A stretch of 7,507 nucleotides of DNA from CAYMEK01 sp964389305 (GCA_964389305.1 CAYMEK010000107.1:1-7507), one strand, 5' to 3'; counted from the stretch's first letter, positions 1 to 6,424 are shown. Notes: a model not told the origin generated them from the letters alone. Program-made: numbers and translations.

Positions 1-55
<55 letters not shown>

Positions 56-122
56 GAAAGACCACCGCCTAACAGAGTAAGGGCTTTTTGTCAGCTCCCC
101 TTTCACTCTTAGCCTTAGTACG

Positions 123-197
123 GGTGAGTGATGGGACTTGAACCCACGACATCCAGTTCCACAGACTGGCGCTCTGACCACCTGAGCTACACTCACC
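123..197 (-). tRNA. tRNA-His(GTG)
   Basis: The minus strand folds into a full cloverleaf: acceptor GTGAGTG paired with CACTCAC, D-stem GCTC/GAGC, anticodon stem CCAGT/ACTGG with loop CTGTGGA (anticodon GTG), and T-arm GTGGG/CCCAT with loop TTCAAGT. The tRNA-His hallmark is present: an extra 5' G (G-1, complement of position 197) opposite discriminator C73 (position 123). The 3' CCA is not encoded, since the next bases are CGT, so it must be added by the CCA-adding enzyme. Transcription runs left towards tRNA-Arg from the promoter at 237-265. Confidence 0.96.
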
Positions 198-236
198 ACG
201 CCTGAGTCTCCCATGTGGTTTTATGAACAGGTGAAA

Positions 237-265
237 AATATGCCCAAAGCAGCCGTTTTTGTCAA
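237..265 (-). promoter_or_regulatory. Sigma70-type promoter for the tRNA-His/tRNA-Arg unit
   Basis: On the minus strand there is an exact TTGACA -35 box (complement of 260-265), a 17-base spacer and a CATATT -10 box (complement of 237-242; 4 of 6 consensus positions). The predicted start is near 230, about 30 bases upstream of the tRNA-His 5' end. Box quality, spacing and orientation all fit a housekeeping tRNA promoter. Confidence 0.7.
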
Positions 266-314
266 GGCCGGGGAAGGGTCTGTGTGCTCGCCGGCCGCCC
301 TCTTCACGGGTGTA

Positions 315-343
315 TTGACAGCGATTCCGGTCTCGTCTAAACT
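315..343 (+). promoter_or_regulatory. Sigma70-type promoter of the tup-moe-moa cluster
   Basis: A perfect TTGACA -35 box (315-320), a 17-base spacer and a TAAACT -10 box (338-343; 4 of 6 consensus positions) predict a start near 350, just before the riboswitch. This gives a 5' leader of about 190 bases. Transcription diverges from the tRNA promoter; about 50 bp separate the two -35 boxes. Nothing I see between them clearly marks an activator or ModE-type operator. Confidence 0.68.
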
Positions 344-377
344 TGGTTATCCGTTTCACCTTCAGCTTCTATGAAGC

Positions 378-490
378 GGTGATTCGCCGAGTGAGCTGAC
401 CTAACCCGTCCCGGTACGGTCCCTCACCGATAGGGTAGGCCTGGAAACGGGCCTGCCTCCCGTGTTTGGAAAGGCGAGAACAGGATCTCC
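378..490 (+). promoter_or_regulatory. Moco/Tuco (molybdenum/tungsten cofactor) riboswitch aptamer
   Basis: The leader can be folded as a Moco-family aptamer. P1 pairs 378-385 (GGTGATTC) with 483-490 (GGATCTCC), 7 of 8 positions including one G-U. The multiloop begins with CCGAG (387-391). ACCC (404-407) pairs with GGGT (433-436), enclosing a CGGT/ACCG hairpin (412-415/426-429). P3 is AGGCCTG (437-443)/CGGGCCT (448-454) capped by a GAAA tetraloop. Next comes the family's most recognisable block: GCCTCCCG (455-462), then GGAAAGGC (468-475). The genes it precedes are tungstate uptake and cofactor synthesis, the expected regulon. In the literature on this family, variants lacking P3 are linked to tungsten cofactor, whereas P3 is present here. 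Family assignment is from memory of the consensus; the pairings are read from the sequence. Confidence 0.8.
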
Positions 491-532
491 AACATCCTTC
501 CTTCTTGCCTTCAATAACGAGCTATTGGAGGT
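471..532 (+). promoter_or_regulatory. Riboswitch expression platform: SD-sequestering hairpin and competing helix
   Basis: The tupA Shine-Dalgarno sequence GGAGG (527-531) lies in the 3' arm of a 10-bp hairpin: GCCTTCAATA (507-516), six-base loop, TATTGGAGGT (523-532), with two wobble pairs. A mutually exclusive helix pairs AAGGCGAGAA (471-480) with TTCTTGCCTT (502-511), 10 bp with one G-U. Bases 472-475 of that helix are also the 3' strand of the conserved aptamer stem. Thus a folded, ligand-bound aptamer frees 507-511 to bury the ribosome site (off), and an unfolded aptamer opens it (on). There is no U-tract, so control is probably at translation. The switching direction is inferred. Confidence 0.6.
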
Positions 533-538
533 AGAGGT

Positions 539-1342
539 ATGAAAAAGGCAATTGTTGTCACCCTGGCTGTCTGTCTGGCGGCGGCGGCCCTGTGGGCCGA
601 TCAGGAGCGGCTGCGGCTGGCCACCACCACCAGCACCGAGAACAGCGGGCTGCTGAATGAGCTCGTCCCACCGTTCGAGCGGCAGACCGGGATCAAGGTG
701 GATGTGATCGCGGTAGGCACGGGCAAGGCCCTAGCCCTCGGGGAGAACGGCGACGTGGACATCGTGCTGGTTCACGCCCGGCCGGCGGAGGATGCCTTCG
801 TGGCGGCCGGCTACGGCGTCAACCGGCGCGACGTGATGCACAACGACTTCGTCATCCTGGGACCTTCTGGAGACCCGGCCGGGATCAGGGGAATGGCCGA
901 CGCCGCCGAGGCGCTGAAGAGAATCGCCACCCGCCAGAGCTCCTTTATCTCCCGGGGGGATGACTCGGGTACCCACCAGAAGGAGAAGGCCCTGTGGGCC
1001 AGGGCGGGCATCACGCCCAGCGGCAGATGGTACAAAGAGGCCGGCCAGGGTATGGGAGCGGTCATCACCATGAGCGACGATATGCAGGCCTATACCCTGG
1101 CCGACCGGGGCACCTACCTGTCGATGAAAGACAAGATCGCCCTTCAGGTGCTGGTGGAAGGGGATCCGGAGCTGTTCAATCCCTACGGTATCATCGCCGT
1201 AAATCCGGACAGGCATCCTCATGTCAACTACGAGGCGGCGATGCGCTTCATCGCCTGGATCACCTCGACGGAAGGGCAGAGAATCATCGGCGGCTTCAAG
1301 AGGGAAGGCCAGCTCCTGTTCTTCCCGGACGCCGTACGGTAG
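539..1342 (+). CDS. tupA: TupA, tungstate ABC transporter substrate-binding protein
   Basis: Extracytoplasmic binding protein that captures tungstate (possibly also molybdate) for the TupBC importer. The 267-residue product starts with a Sec signal peptide (MKK, hydrophobic core, probable cleavage after ALWA at residue 20). The mature protein opens with the TTTS anion-binding motif (residues 29-32) and carries SRGDDSGTHQKE at 138-149, both typical of the TupA branch of the PBP-like family rather than ModA. There is no proper lipobox; the only early Cys is residue 12, preceded by Val. The protein therefore appears to be a soluble periplasmic binder, which suggests a diderm host. The ATG is preceded by GGAGG seven bases upstream, buried in the riboswitch hairpin. 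It is the first gene of the cluster. Tungstate preference is inferred from family motifs. Confidence 0.95.
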   Translation: MKKAIVVTLAVCLAAAALWADQERLRLATTTSTENSGLLNELVPPFERQTGIKVDVIAVGTGKALALGENGDVDIVLVHARPAEDAFVAAGYGVNRRDVMHNDFVILGPSGDPAGIRGMADAAEALKRIATRQSSFISRGDDSGTHQKEKALWARAGITPSGRWYKEAGQGMGAVITMSDDMQAYTLADRGTYLSMKDKIALQVLVEGDPELFNPYGIIAVNPDRHPHVNYEAAMRFIAWITSTEGQRIIGGFKREGQLLFFPDAVR

Positions 1343-1394
1343 CGGCTGAGACTGTGCGGAGGATGCTAGCCGGCAGGCCCTCTCACGGGCAGGC

Positions 1395-2078
1395 ATGATA
1401 GAAAGCCTGATTCGGGCCGCCGGGCTCCTGCTCAGCGGGGACCGGGAGGTGTACTTCATCACCTGGACCTCGCTCAAGTTCTCCCTGTCCTCGGTAAGCA
1501 TCGCCGCTGTCTTGAGCCTGCCGCTGGGCTTCATCCTGGGCTTCAGGGAGTTCCGGGCCAGGAGGTTCGTCATCGCGGTGCTGAATACCTTGATGGCCCT
1601 GCCCACCGTGGTGGTGGGCCTGCTGGTCTACTCCTTTCTGTCCCGTTCCGGACCCCTCGGCGGCCTGGGCTGGCTGTTCCGACCTCAGGCGGTCATCGTC
1701 GGCCAGACCATCCTCTGCTTCCCCATCATCACCTCCATGGTCTACAGTGCCCTCAGCAAGACGGACCAGAGGCTGCCGGAAACGCTCATTACCCTGGGCG
1801 CATCACGGACGCAGGTATTCTGGATGACGCTGCGGGAGTCCCGGGTGGCTATCCTCTCGGCCTTGCTGGGCGGTTTCGGCAGGGTGATAGGGGAGGTCGG
1901 AGTATCCATGATGCTGGGCGGGAACATCCGCTGGTATACGCGGACCATCACCACCGCTATCGCCCTGGAGACCAGCAAGGGCGAGTTCGAGTTGGGGCTG
2001 GCTCTGGGAACCATACTTCTGATTCTGGCCTTCCTGGTGAACCTCGGCCTGCATGCGATGGTGCGTCATGAAGGGTGA
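1395..2078 (+). CDS. tupB: TupB, tungstate ABC transporter permease
   Basis: Inner-membrane permease of the tungstate importer, 227 residues, expected to work as a homodimer with TupC. Five hydrophobic segments can be seen near residues 26-50, 58-82, 98-118, 152-172 and 200-222. Between the third and fourth lies the cytoplasmic coupling (EAA-type) loop, ETLITLGASRTQVF followed by WMTLRESR, which docks onto the ATPase. ATG 1395 is the only usable start, because an in-frame stop occurs at 1347-1349 and no start codon lies between. It has only a weak ribosome site directly upstream (GGCAGG). A tiny frame, 1363-1398, ends by overlapping this ATG and might couple translation. Its 3' end overlaps tupC. 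Confidence 0.94.
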   Translation: MIESLIRAAGLLLSGDREVYFITWTSLKFSLSSVSIAAVLSLPLGFILGFREFRARRFVIAVLNTLMALPTVVVGLLVYSFLSRSGPLGGLGWLFRPQAVIVGQTILCFPIITSMVYSALSKTDQRLPETLITLGASRTQVFWMTLRESRVAILSALLGGFGRVIGEVGVSMMLGGNIRWYTRTITTAIALETSKGEFELGLALGTILLILAFLVNLGLHAMVRHEG

Positions 2079-3084
2079 GCCGGCCTGTTCACCGCTTTTC
2101 CGGCTGCGGGAGCTGAGTTTCTCCTACGGGAACCGGACGGTCCTTAACATCGGCGAACTGGACTTCGAGGAGGGCGAGATCCAGGCCGTGGCCGGGCCCA
2201 ACGGCAGCGGCAAGACCACGCTGCTGAAGATCCTCAACGGGCTGCTTCAGCCCGAGGAGGGGGAGCTTCTTTACCGGGGGCGCCCGGCAGGAGAGGAAGG
2301 GTACGGGGAGGTTCGTCGCCAGTCCGTGCTCGTACACCAGGACCCCTATCTGTTCGACGGAACTGTGTCGCAGAATTTGGCCTTTGCCTTGAAAATACGA
2401 AGAATCCCGGCGCGGACGATCCGGAAAAGGACGGCGGAGAAGCTCGTCCTGGTGGGTCTGCCGGAATTCGAGCAGCGCAGGGCGCGGGCCCTTTCAGGGG
2501 GCGAGAAGCAGCGAGTGGCCATCGCCAGGGCCCTGGTTCTCGAGCCCAGGGTGCTGCTTCTCGACGAGCCCACGGCCAACGTGGATCCCGAGTCTGTACG
2601 CTTGCTGGAGCAGTTGATTCGCCGGTTGGCTGAAGCCGGAACCACGATAATCTTCAGCTCCCATCACCTGGCCTTCGCCTACCGGCTCTGCACCCGGCTC
2701 ATAATCCTGGAGCAGGGGGAAGTGGCGCCGGGGCCGGAAAACGTATTCAAAGGAGAGGTGCGGGGAAGCGACGAGCGCTTTACCTATTTTCGCACCGGCA
2801 CCCGAACCCTTCGCTGTCCCGCCCAGGAAGGACCGTTCTCCACGGCGGTGGTGCCCGTGGAGGACGTGATCCTGTCCCGGGAAAAGATTTACACCAGCGC
2901 CCAGAACCAGTTTCTCGGCACGGTCACGGAGGTAAAGAAGATCGATCATACGGCCCGAGTCAGCCTGGATTGCGGTTTTATCATTCAGGCGTTGATCACT
3001 ACTTACTCGGTAAAGACCTTAAAGGTAGCGCCGGGAAGGCGGTTTTATATTACCTTTAAGGCAGCAGCTGTCCGTTTGTACTGA
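2068..3084 (+). CDS. tupC: TupC, tungstate ABC transporter ATP-binding protein with C-terminal TOBE/Mop-like domain
   Basis: ATPase of the tungstate importer. All ABC hallmarks are intact (numbering from an upstream ATG at 2053): Walker A GPNGSGKTT 48-56, Q-loop Q96, signature LSGGEKQR 147-154, Walker B VLLLDEP 167-173, D-loop NVDPE, and switch His at 204/205. Residues of about 277-343 (from NQFLGTVTEV to GRRFYITFKAAAVRL) look like a TOBE/Mop oxyanion-binding domain, as in ModC, which could sense intracellular oxyanion and inhibit transport. I prefer ATG 2068, which gives the usual short overlap with tupB (11 bases). ATG 2053 would add five residues, and neither start has a strong ribosome site. 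Function is firm; start and regulatory role of the TOBE part are less sure. Confidence 0.93.
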   Translation: MKGEPACSPLFRLRELSFSYGNRTVLNIGELDFEEGEIQAVAGPNGSGKTTLLKILNGLLQPEEGELLYRGRPAGEEGYGEVRRQSVLVHQDPYLFDGTVSQNLAFALKIRRIPARTIRKRTAEKLVLVGLPEFEQRRARALSGGEKQRVAIARALVLEPRVLLLDEPTANVDPESVRLLEQLIRRLAEAGTTIIFSSHHLAFAYRLCTRLIILEQGEVAPGPENVFKGEVRGSDERFTYFRTGTRTLRCPAQEGPFSTAVVPVEDVILSREKIYTSAQNQFLGTVTEVKKIDHTARVSLDCGFIIQALITTYSVKTLKVAPGRRFYITFKAAAVRLY

Positions 3085-3111
3085 GCAGCGAGATGAAAGG
3101 AAAGAGCGACG

Positions 3112-4278
3112 ATGCTGGACCCCGATAAGGCCCTTGAGCTGATCCGCACAATTACTCTGAATCCGGAAACGCAGACCGTGCCTGTTGCCGAAGCCTGCGG
3201 GCGGGTCCTGGCGGAGAAAGTGCGAGCCAGGGTCGACTCCCCTCCGTTCAGCAAGGCGGCGATGGACGGGTTCGCCGTGCAGGGCTCGGACGGCTCGGAG
3301 AAGCTGCGGATCGTGGACACGATTGCCGCCGGACAGGTCCCCTACAGAAGGATCGGCAGGGGCCAGTGTTGCCGGATCATGACCGGCGCCATGCTGCCCG
3401 CCGGGGCGGAGCGGGTAATCCGGGTGGAGTTCACCGAAGAGCGAGACGGCTGGATCACGGTCGTGCAGCCGGAGACCTCGAATAATGTAATCCGCCGCGG
3501 CGAGAACCTGCGGGCGGGTCAGGGCCTGCTGGAAGCAAAAGTCTTGAGGCCCCAGGATATCGGCGTCCTGGCGTCCCAAGGCATCGAGGCGGTCCGGGTG
3601 GCTGTCAGCCCGCTTACCGGCGTCATCACCACGGGAAGCGAGCTGAGATCGGCAGGTGAGAAGCTGGAAGCCGGACAGATCTATAACTCCAACGGCCCGC
3701 AGCTTTGTGCGCAACTGGCTGAAATGAACGCCCGCTACCGGTACTACGGGATGGTAGACGACGACCCGCAGAAGCTCTCCGGGATTCTTGCTTCGGCGCT
3801 GGCGGAATGCGATCTGGTGCTCCTGTCAGGAGGAGTCTCCATGGGGGAGCTGGACTTCGTGCCGGAGGTTCTCGAGCGCCAGGGCGCCCGGATCCATTTC
3901 CACCGGCTGGCCATAAAGCCGGGAAAGCCTACCTTGTTCGCTCAAAAAGGCGGGAGGTTCGTCTTCGGACTGCCGGGAAATCCGGTATCCACCTTCATCA
4001 TTTTCGAGGTTTTCGTTAAGATGTTTCTGTACAGGTGGATGGGACTGGAGTACAGTCCGCGTACTGTACGGGCTGCTCTGGCGGAAACGGTACGACGCCG
4101 GGACAGCGAGCGTCTGGAGTACCGGCCGGTTCGCCTGGAGGGAAACCGGGTCCTGCCTTTGGACTATCACGGCTCTTCGCACCTGAGCGCGCTGAGACAG
4201 GCCGAAGGGCTGATCCGTATAGAGAGAGGCGTGAGCGAGCTGACGGAGGGAATGGAGATCGATGTACGACTGCTTTAA
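3112..4278 (+). CDS. moeA: MoeA, molybdopterin molybdenumtransferase
   Basis: Inserts molybdate (or tungstate) into adenylylated molybdopterin, the last step of basic cofactor synthesis, in the cytoplasm. The 388 residues match normal MoeA length and domain order. Visible motifs are DSPPFSKAAMDGFAV (42-56), ITTGSEL (172-178), SGGVSMGELDFV (239-250), LAIKPGKPT with the two conserved lysines K269 and K272 (266-274), and GLPGNPVS (286-293). The C-terminal beta domain from about residue 315 is complete. The start is supported by AAGGA at 3097-3101, ten bases upstream. The gap to tupC is 27 bases, and the 3' end overlaps moaA by 17 bases. Placing moeA next to a tungstate transporter suggests it may handle tungsten here. 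The sequence alone does not settle Mo versus W preference. Confidence 0.96.
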   Translation: MLDPDKALELIRTITLNPETQTVPVAEACGRVLAEKVRARVDSPPFSKAAMDGFAVQGSDGSEKLRIVDTIAAGQVPYRRIGRGQCCRIMTGAMLPAGAERVIRVEFTEERDGWITVVQPETSNNVIRRGENLRAGQGLLEAKVLRPQDIGVLASQGIEAVRVAVSPLTGVITTGSELRSAGEKLEAGQIYNSNGPQLCAQLAEMNARYRYYGMVDDDPQKLSGILASALAECDLVLLSGGVSMGELDFVPEVLERQGARIHFHRLAIKPGKPTLFAQKGGRFVFGLPGNPVSTFIIFEVFVKMFLYRWMGLEYSPRTVRAALAETVRRRDSERLEYRPVRLEGNRVLPLDYHGSSHLSALRQAEGLIRIERGVSELTEGMEIDVRLL

Positions 4279-5059
4279 CCGCTGGATCGACTATTTGCGC
4301 ATCTCTGTTACAGACAAGTGCAACCTGCGCTGTCGCTACTGCATGCCCGAGGAGGGGGTGCCGCTGCGCAGGCACGAGGAGTTCTTGAGCTTCGAAGCGA
4401 TTGCCGAGGTGGTGCGGGTAGGGGTTGGTCTCGGATTGACCAAGGTGCGGCTGACCGGAGGGGAGCCTCTGGTCAAGCGCGGCATCGTCGAGCTGGTGCG
4501 AATGCTCGGTCAGGTCGAGGGACTGCGGCACCTGGCCATGACCACCAACGGGACCCTGCTTGCGCCTTGTGCGCGGCAGCTCAAGTCAGCCGGTCTGGAC
4601 AGCCTCAACATCTCTCTAGACACCCTGGATCCCGAGCGCTACCGCCACCTCACCAGGGTGGGAGAGATCGAGGGCGTCCTGGAGGGCATTGAAGTGGCCT
4701 TGAGGGAGGGATTCCCGGTGAAGATCAACATGGTAGTGCTGCAGGACACCCGGGAGGAGGAGGTGGAGCAGATACGCCGCTACTGCGCCGGCAAGGGAAT
4801 GAAGCTGCAGTTGATCAATCATTTCGCCCTGACCGAGCAGAAGACCGACAGCTATCGTTTCGACCGGCCTCCACGCTGTGAGAACTGCAACAGGATCCGC
4901 CTGCTGGCCGACGGATCGCTGAAGCCCTGCCTGCACTCCGACGACGAAATCCCCCTCGACCCGAACGACATCGAAGGCAGCCTGAAGGCTGCCGTGGCCC
5001 GTAAGCCTAGGCGGGGCTCGCTGTGCACCGCGAGGACGATGATGGAGATCGGGGGATAG
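4262..5059 (+). CDS. moaA: MoaA, GTP 3',8-cyclase (compact radical SAM form)
   Basis: Radical SAM enzyme that begins cofactor synthesis by converting GTP to 3',8-cyclo-7,8-dihydro-GTP, the substrate of MoaC. The N-terminal cluster motif CxxxCxxC is at C20, C24 and C27, preceded by the typical YLRISVTDKC. LTGGEP lies at 64-69. The C-terminal cluster is C206-x2-C209-x13-C223, with CNRIRLLADGSLKPCL around it. The essential C-terminal Gly-Gly is intact (MMEIGG). The protein has 265 residues, against roughly 320-340 for usual MoaA. The missing stretch lies between the beta strand where normal MoaA has RFIEFMP (here LQLINHF, 182-188) and the FC..CNR motif. A GTP-contacting arginine in that strand appears replaced. 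The frame is unbroken and all cluster ligands remain, so this is probably a functional variant. GGAG at 4254-4257 supports the start. Confidence 0.92.
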   Translation: MYDCFNRWIDYLRISVTDKCNLRCRYCMPEEGVPLRRHEEFLSFEAIAEVVRVGVGLGLTKVRLTGGEPLVKRGIVELVRMLGQVEGLRHLAMTTNGTLLAPCARQLKSAGLDSLNISLDTLDPERYRHLTRVGEIEGVLEGIEVALREGFPVKINMVVLQDTREEEVEQIRRYCAGKGMKLQLINHFALTEQKTDSYRFDRPPRCENCNRIRLLADGSLKPCLHSDDEIPLDPNDIEGSLKAAVARKPRRGSLCTARTMMEIGG

Positions 5060-5063
5060 CATC

Positions 5064-5534
5064 GTGGCGCCCGCGGAAGGTAGCTTCACCCACCTGGATG
5101 AAACCGGCAGGGCCCGCATGGTGGACGTTTCCGGCAAGCCGAGGGTGCGCCGCAGCGCCCGGGCAAGCGGAACGATTTATCTCGGCAGCGAAACGGTTCG
5201 CAGGATCAGGGAGAGACTCATCGAAAAAGGCGATGTGCTGGCCGCGGCCAGGATAGCCGGAATCAACGCGGCCAAGCAGACCGCCAGGCTCATCCCTCTG
5301 TGCCACGACATTGCTCTCGATCATGTCGATCTGGACCTCGAGGTCGGAGAACGGCAAATTCGCATCCAGGCCGCGGCCGTATGCACAGACAGGACGGGAG
5401 TAGAGATGGAGGCACTTACCGCCGTATCCGTGGCGGCCCTGACCATATACGACATGTGCAAGGCCGTGGACAAAACCATGGTAATCGGAGATATCAAATT
5501 GATGGAAAAAACCAAGGAAGCTTCCGAACGCTGA
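5064..5534 (+). CDS. moaC: MoaC, cyclic pyranopterin monophosphate synthase
   Basis: Converts MoaA's 3',8-cyclo-GTP product into cPMP; the family acts as a hexamer. The 156-residue protein is full length and strongly typical: MVDVSGKP (19-26), ARASG, KGDVLAAARIAGINAAKQT (55-73), LIPLCHDI with the catalytic-region histidine (76-83), TGVEMEALTAVSVAALTIYD (111-130) and MCKAVDK (131-137). The GTG start at 5064 follows the moaA stop by four bases and has GGGGG (5051-5055) eight bases before it. Starting at the next ATG (5118) would remove the usual leading strand, so GTG is preferred. Translation is probably coupled to moaA. Confidence 0.96.
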   Translation: MAPAEGSFTHLDETGRARMVDVSGKPRVRRSARASGTIYLGSETVRRIRERLIEKGDVLAAARIAGINAAKQTARLIPLCHDIALDHVDLDLEVGERQIRIQAAAVCTDRTGVEMEALTAVSVAALTIYDMCKAVDKTMVIGDIKLMEKTKEASER

Positions 5535-5541
5535 ACGTGCG

Positions 5542-5985
5542 ATGAACAGCAACACATTCAAGATCCTGTCGATCAACATCTCCGAACGCAAAGGAGTACA
5601 GAAGACCCCGGTGCAGGAGGCAGTGCTGAAGGAAGATCACGGCATCGAAGGGGACGCCCATGCCGGGCCCTGGCACAGGCAGATCTCGCTTCTGGCCAAC
5701 GAGGACATCGAGGGAATGCGGGGCAGGGGGATCGAGATACACTGCGGTGATTTTGCCGAGAACATAACCACCGAGGGAGTGGAGCTGGCCAGGCTGCCGG
5801 TCGGTACCCGGCTGCATATCGGGACGGCTGTGCTCGAAGTCACCCAGATCGGCAAAGAGTGCCACCACGACTGCGCCATCTACCAGGCCGTGGGAGACTG
5901 CGTCATGCCCCGGCAGGGCATCTTCGCCCGGGTCATACGCGGAGGGACCGTCAGCCGTGCGAGTAGCTGTCATTACGGTATCTGA
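5542..5985 (+). CDS. MOSC-domain protein
   Basis: Stand-alone MOSC domain, 147 residues. MOSC is the domain found at the C-terminus of molybdenum-cofactor sulfurases and in YiiM-type enzymes, and it is thought to carry sulfur or bind the cofactor. Recognisable features are HGIEGDAHAGPWHRQISLL (33-51), GDFAENITTEGV (69-80), the cysteine-rich IGKECHHDC (103-111) with C107 and C111, and GDCVMPRQGIFARVIRGG (118-135) with C120. The gene lies seven bases after moaC and overlaps the next gene by 29 bases, so it is tightly embedded in the cofactor pathway. In some bacteria MOSC and MogA domains are fused, and this overlap looks like the unfused equivalent. The precise reaction is unknown; sulfuration or delivery of the cofactor is the best guess. 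The ribosome site is weak. Confidence 0.87.
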   Translation: MNSNTFKILSINISERKGVQKTPVQEAVLKEDHGIEGDAHAGPWHRQISLLANEDIEGMRGRGIEIHCGDFAENITTEGVELARLPVGTRLHIGTAVLEVTQIGKECHHDCAIYQAVGDCVMPRQGIFARVIRGGTVSRASSCHYGI

Positions 5986-6424
5986 CCGGGCTTTCCGGGG
6001 CGAATACGAGGACCTCTCCGGAGTGCATATCGTTTCCAGGCTGGCTGCCGCCTTCCCCGAAGCTTCTCTGGACAGGGAGGTCGTTCCGGACGACCCGGCG
6101 GCCATTGTGGCGGCCTTCGAACGCCACGGGGACGCCGATTTCATCCTGACCACCGGCGGCACCGGCATCGGTCCCCGGGATCTTACTCCGGAGGCGACCC
6201 GCGGCTACTGCGAACGGGAGCTTCCCGGCGTGGCTGAACTGCTGCGTGTGGAATCTTACCACGAGACAGCCACCGCGATGCTCTCGCGGGGCACGGCGGG
6301 AATAAAGGGGAACACGATCATCGTCAACTTCCCGGGATCGCTCAAGGCGGTACAGCTTTGCACCAGGGTGCTGATCCCGGTCATGGAGCACTCCCTGAGT
6401 ATGCTCAGGGGCCAGGGGCACTGA
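5957..6424 (+). CDS. mog: MogA/MoaB-type molybdopterin adenylyltransferase
   Basis: Adenylylates molybdopterin to give MPT-AMP, the substrate of MoeA. The 155-residue protein has the MoCF-binding fold markers: VAVITVSDRAFRG (3-15), VVPDD (42-46), TTGGTGIGPRDLTPEAT (65-81) and NFPGSLKAV (124-132). Its length matches the single-domain MogA/MoaB family. The start is a GTG inside the preceding MOSC gene (29-base overlap), so expression probably depends on translation of that gene. It is the last gene of the cluster; hairpins follow at 6466-6514. MoaB and MogA differ subtly and I cannot decide between the names from the sequence, but the biochemical role in an organism with MoeA should be the same. 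Confidence 0.92.
   Translation: MRVAVITVSDRAFRGEYEDLSGVHIVSRLAAAFPEASLDREVVPDDPAAIVAAFERHGDADFILTTGGTGIGPRDLTPEATRGYCERELPGVAELLRVESYHETATAMLSRGTAGIKGNTIIVNFPGSLKAVQLCTRVLIPVMEHSLSMLRGQGH

Noticed and set aside
69..359. Minus-strand 96-codon frame at the left end
   Set aside because: It runs through the tRNA-His gene and both promoters, so it is noncoding.
566..577. Possible lipoprotein signal at Cys12 of TupA
   Set aside because: Val precedes the Cys and the hydrophobic core is not finished at that point; cleavage after ALWA at residue 20 fits better.
731..1606. Long minus-strand open frame (291 codons) opposite tupA/tupB
   Set aside because: It is antisense to two genes with clear family motifs, and its translation is rich in Arg, Pro and Gly without recognisable domains. 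This is typical of GC-rich shadow frames.
3019..3714. Minus-strand open frame (231 codons) opposite moeA
   Set aside because: It runs antisense to conserved MoeA coding sequence and has no motif of its own.
4800..4880. Frameshift or sequencing deletion explaining the short MoaA
   Set aside because: The frame is continuous, residues on both sides are well conserved and the linker reads as sensible protein, so a natural short form is more likely.
5494..6168. Minus-strand open frame (224 codons) opposite MOSC and mog
   Set aside because: It is antisense to two recognisable genes, with low-complexity translation and no supporting start signal.
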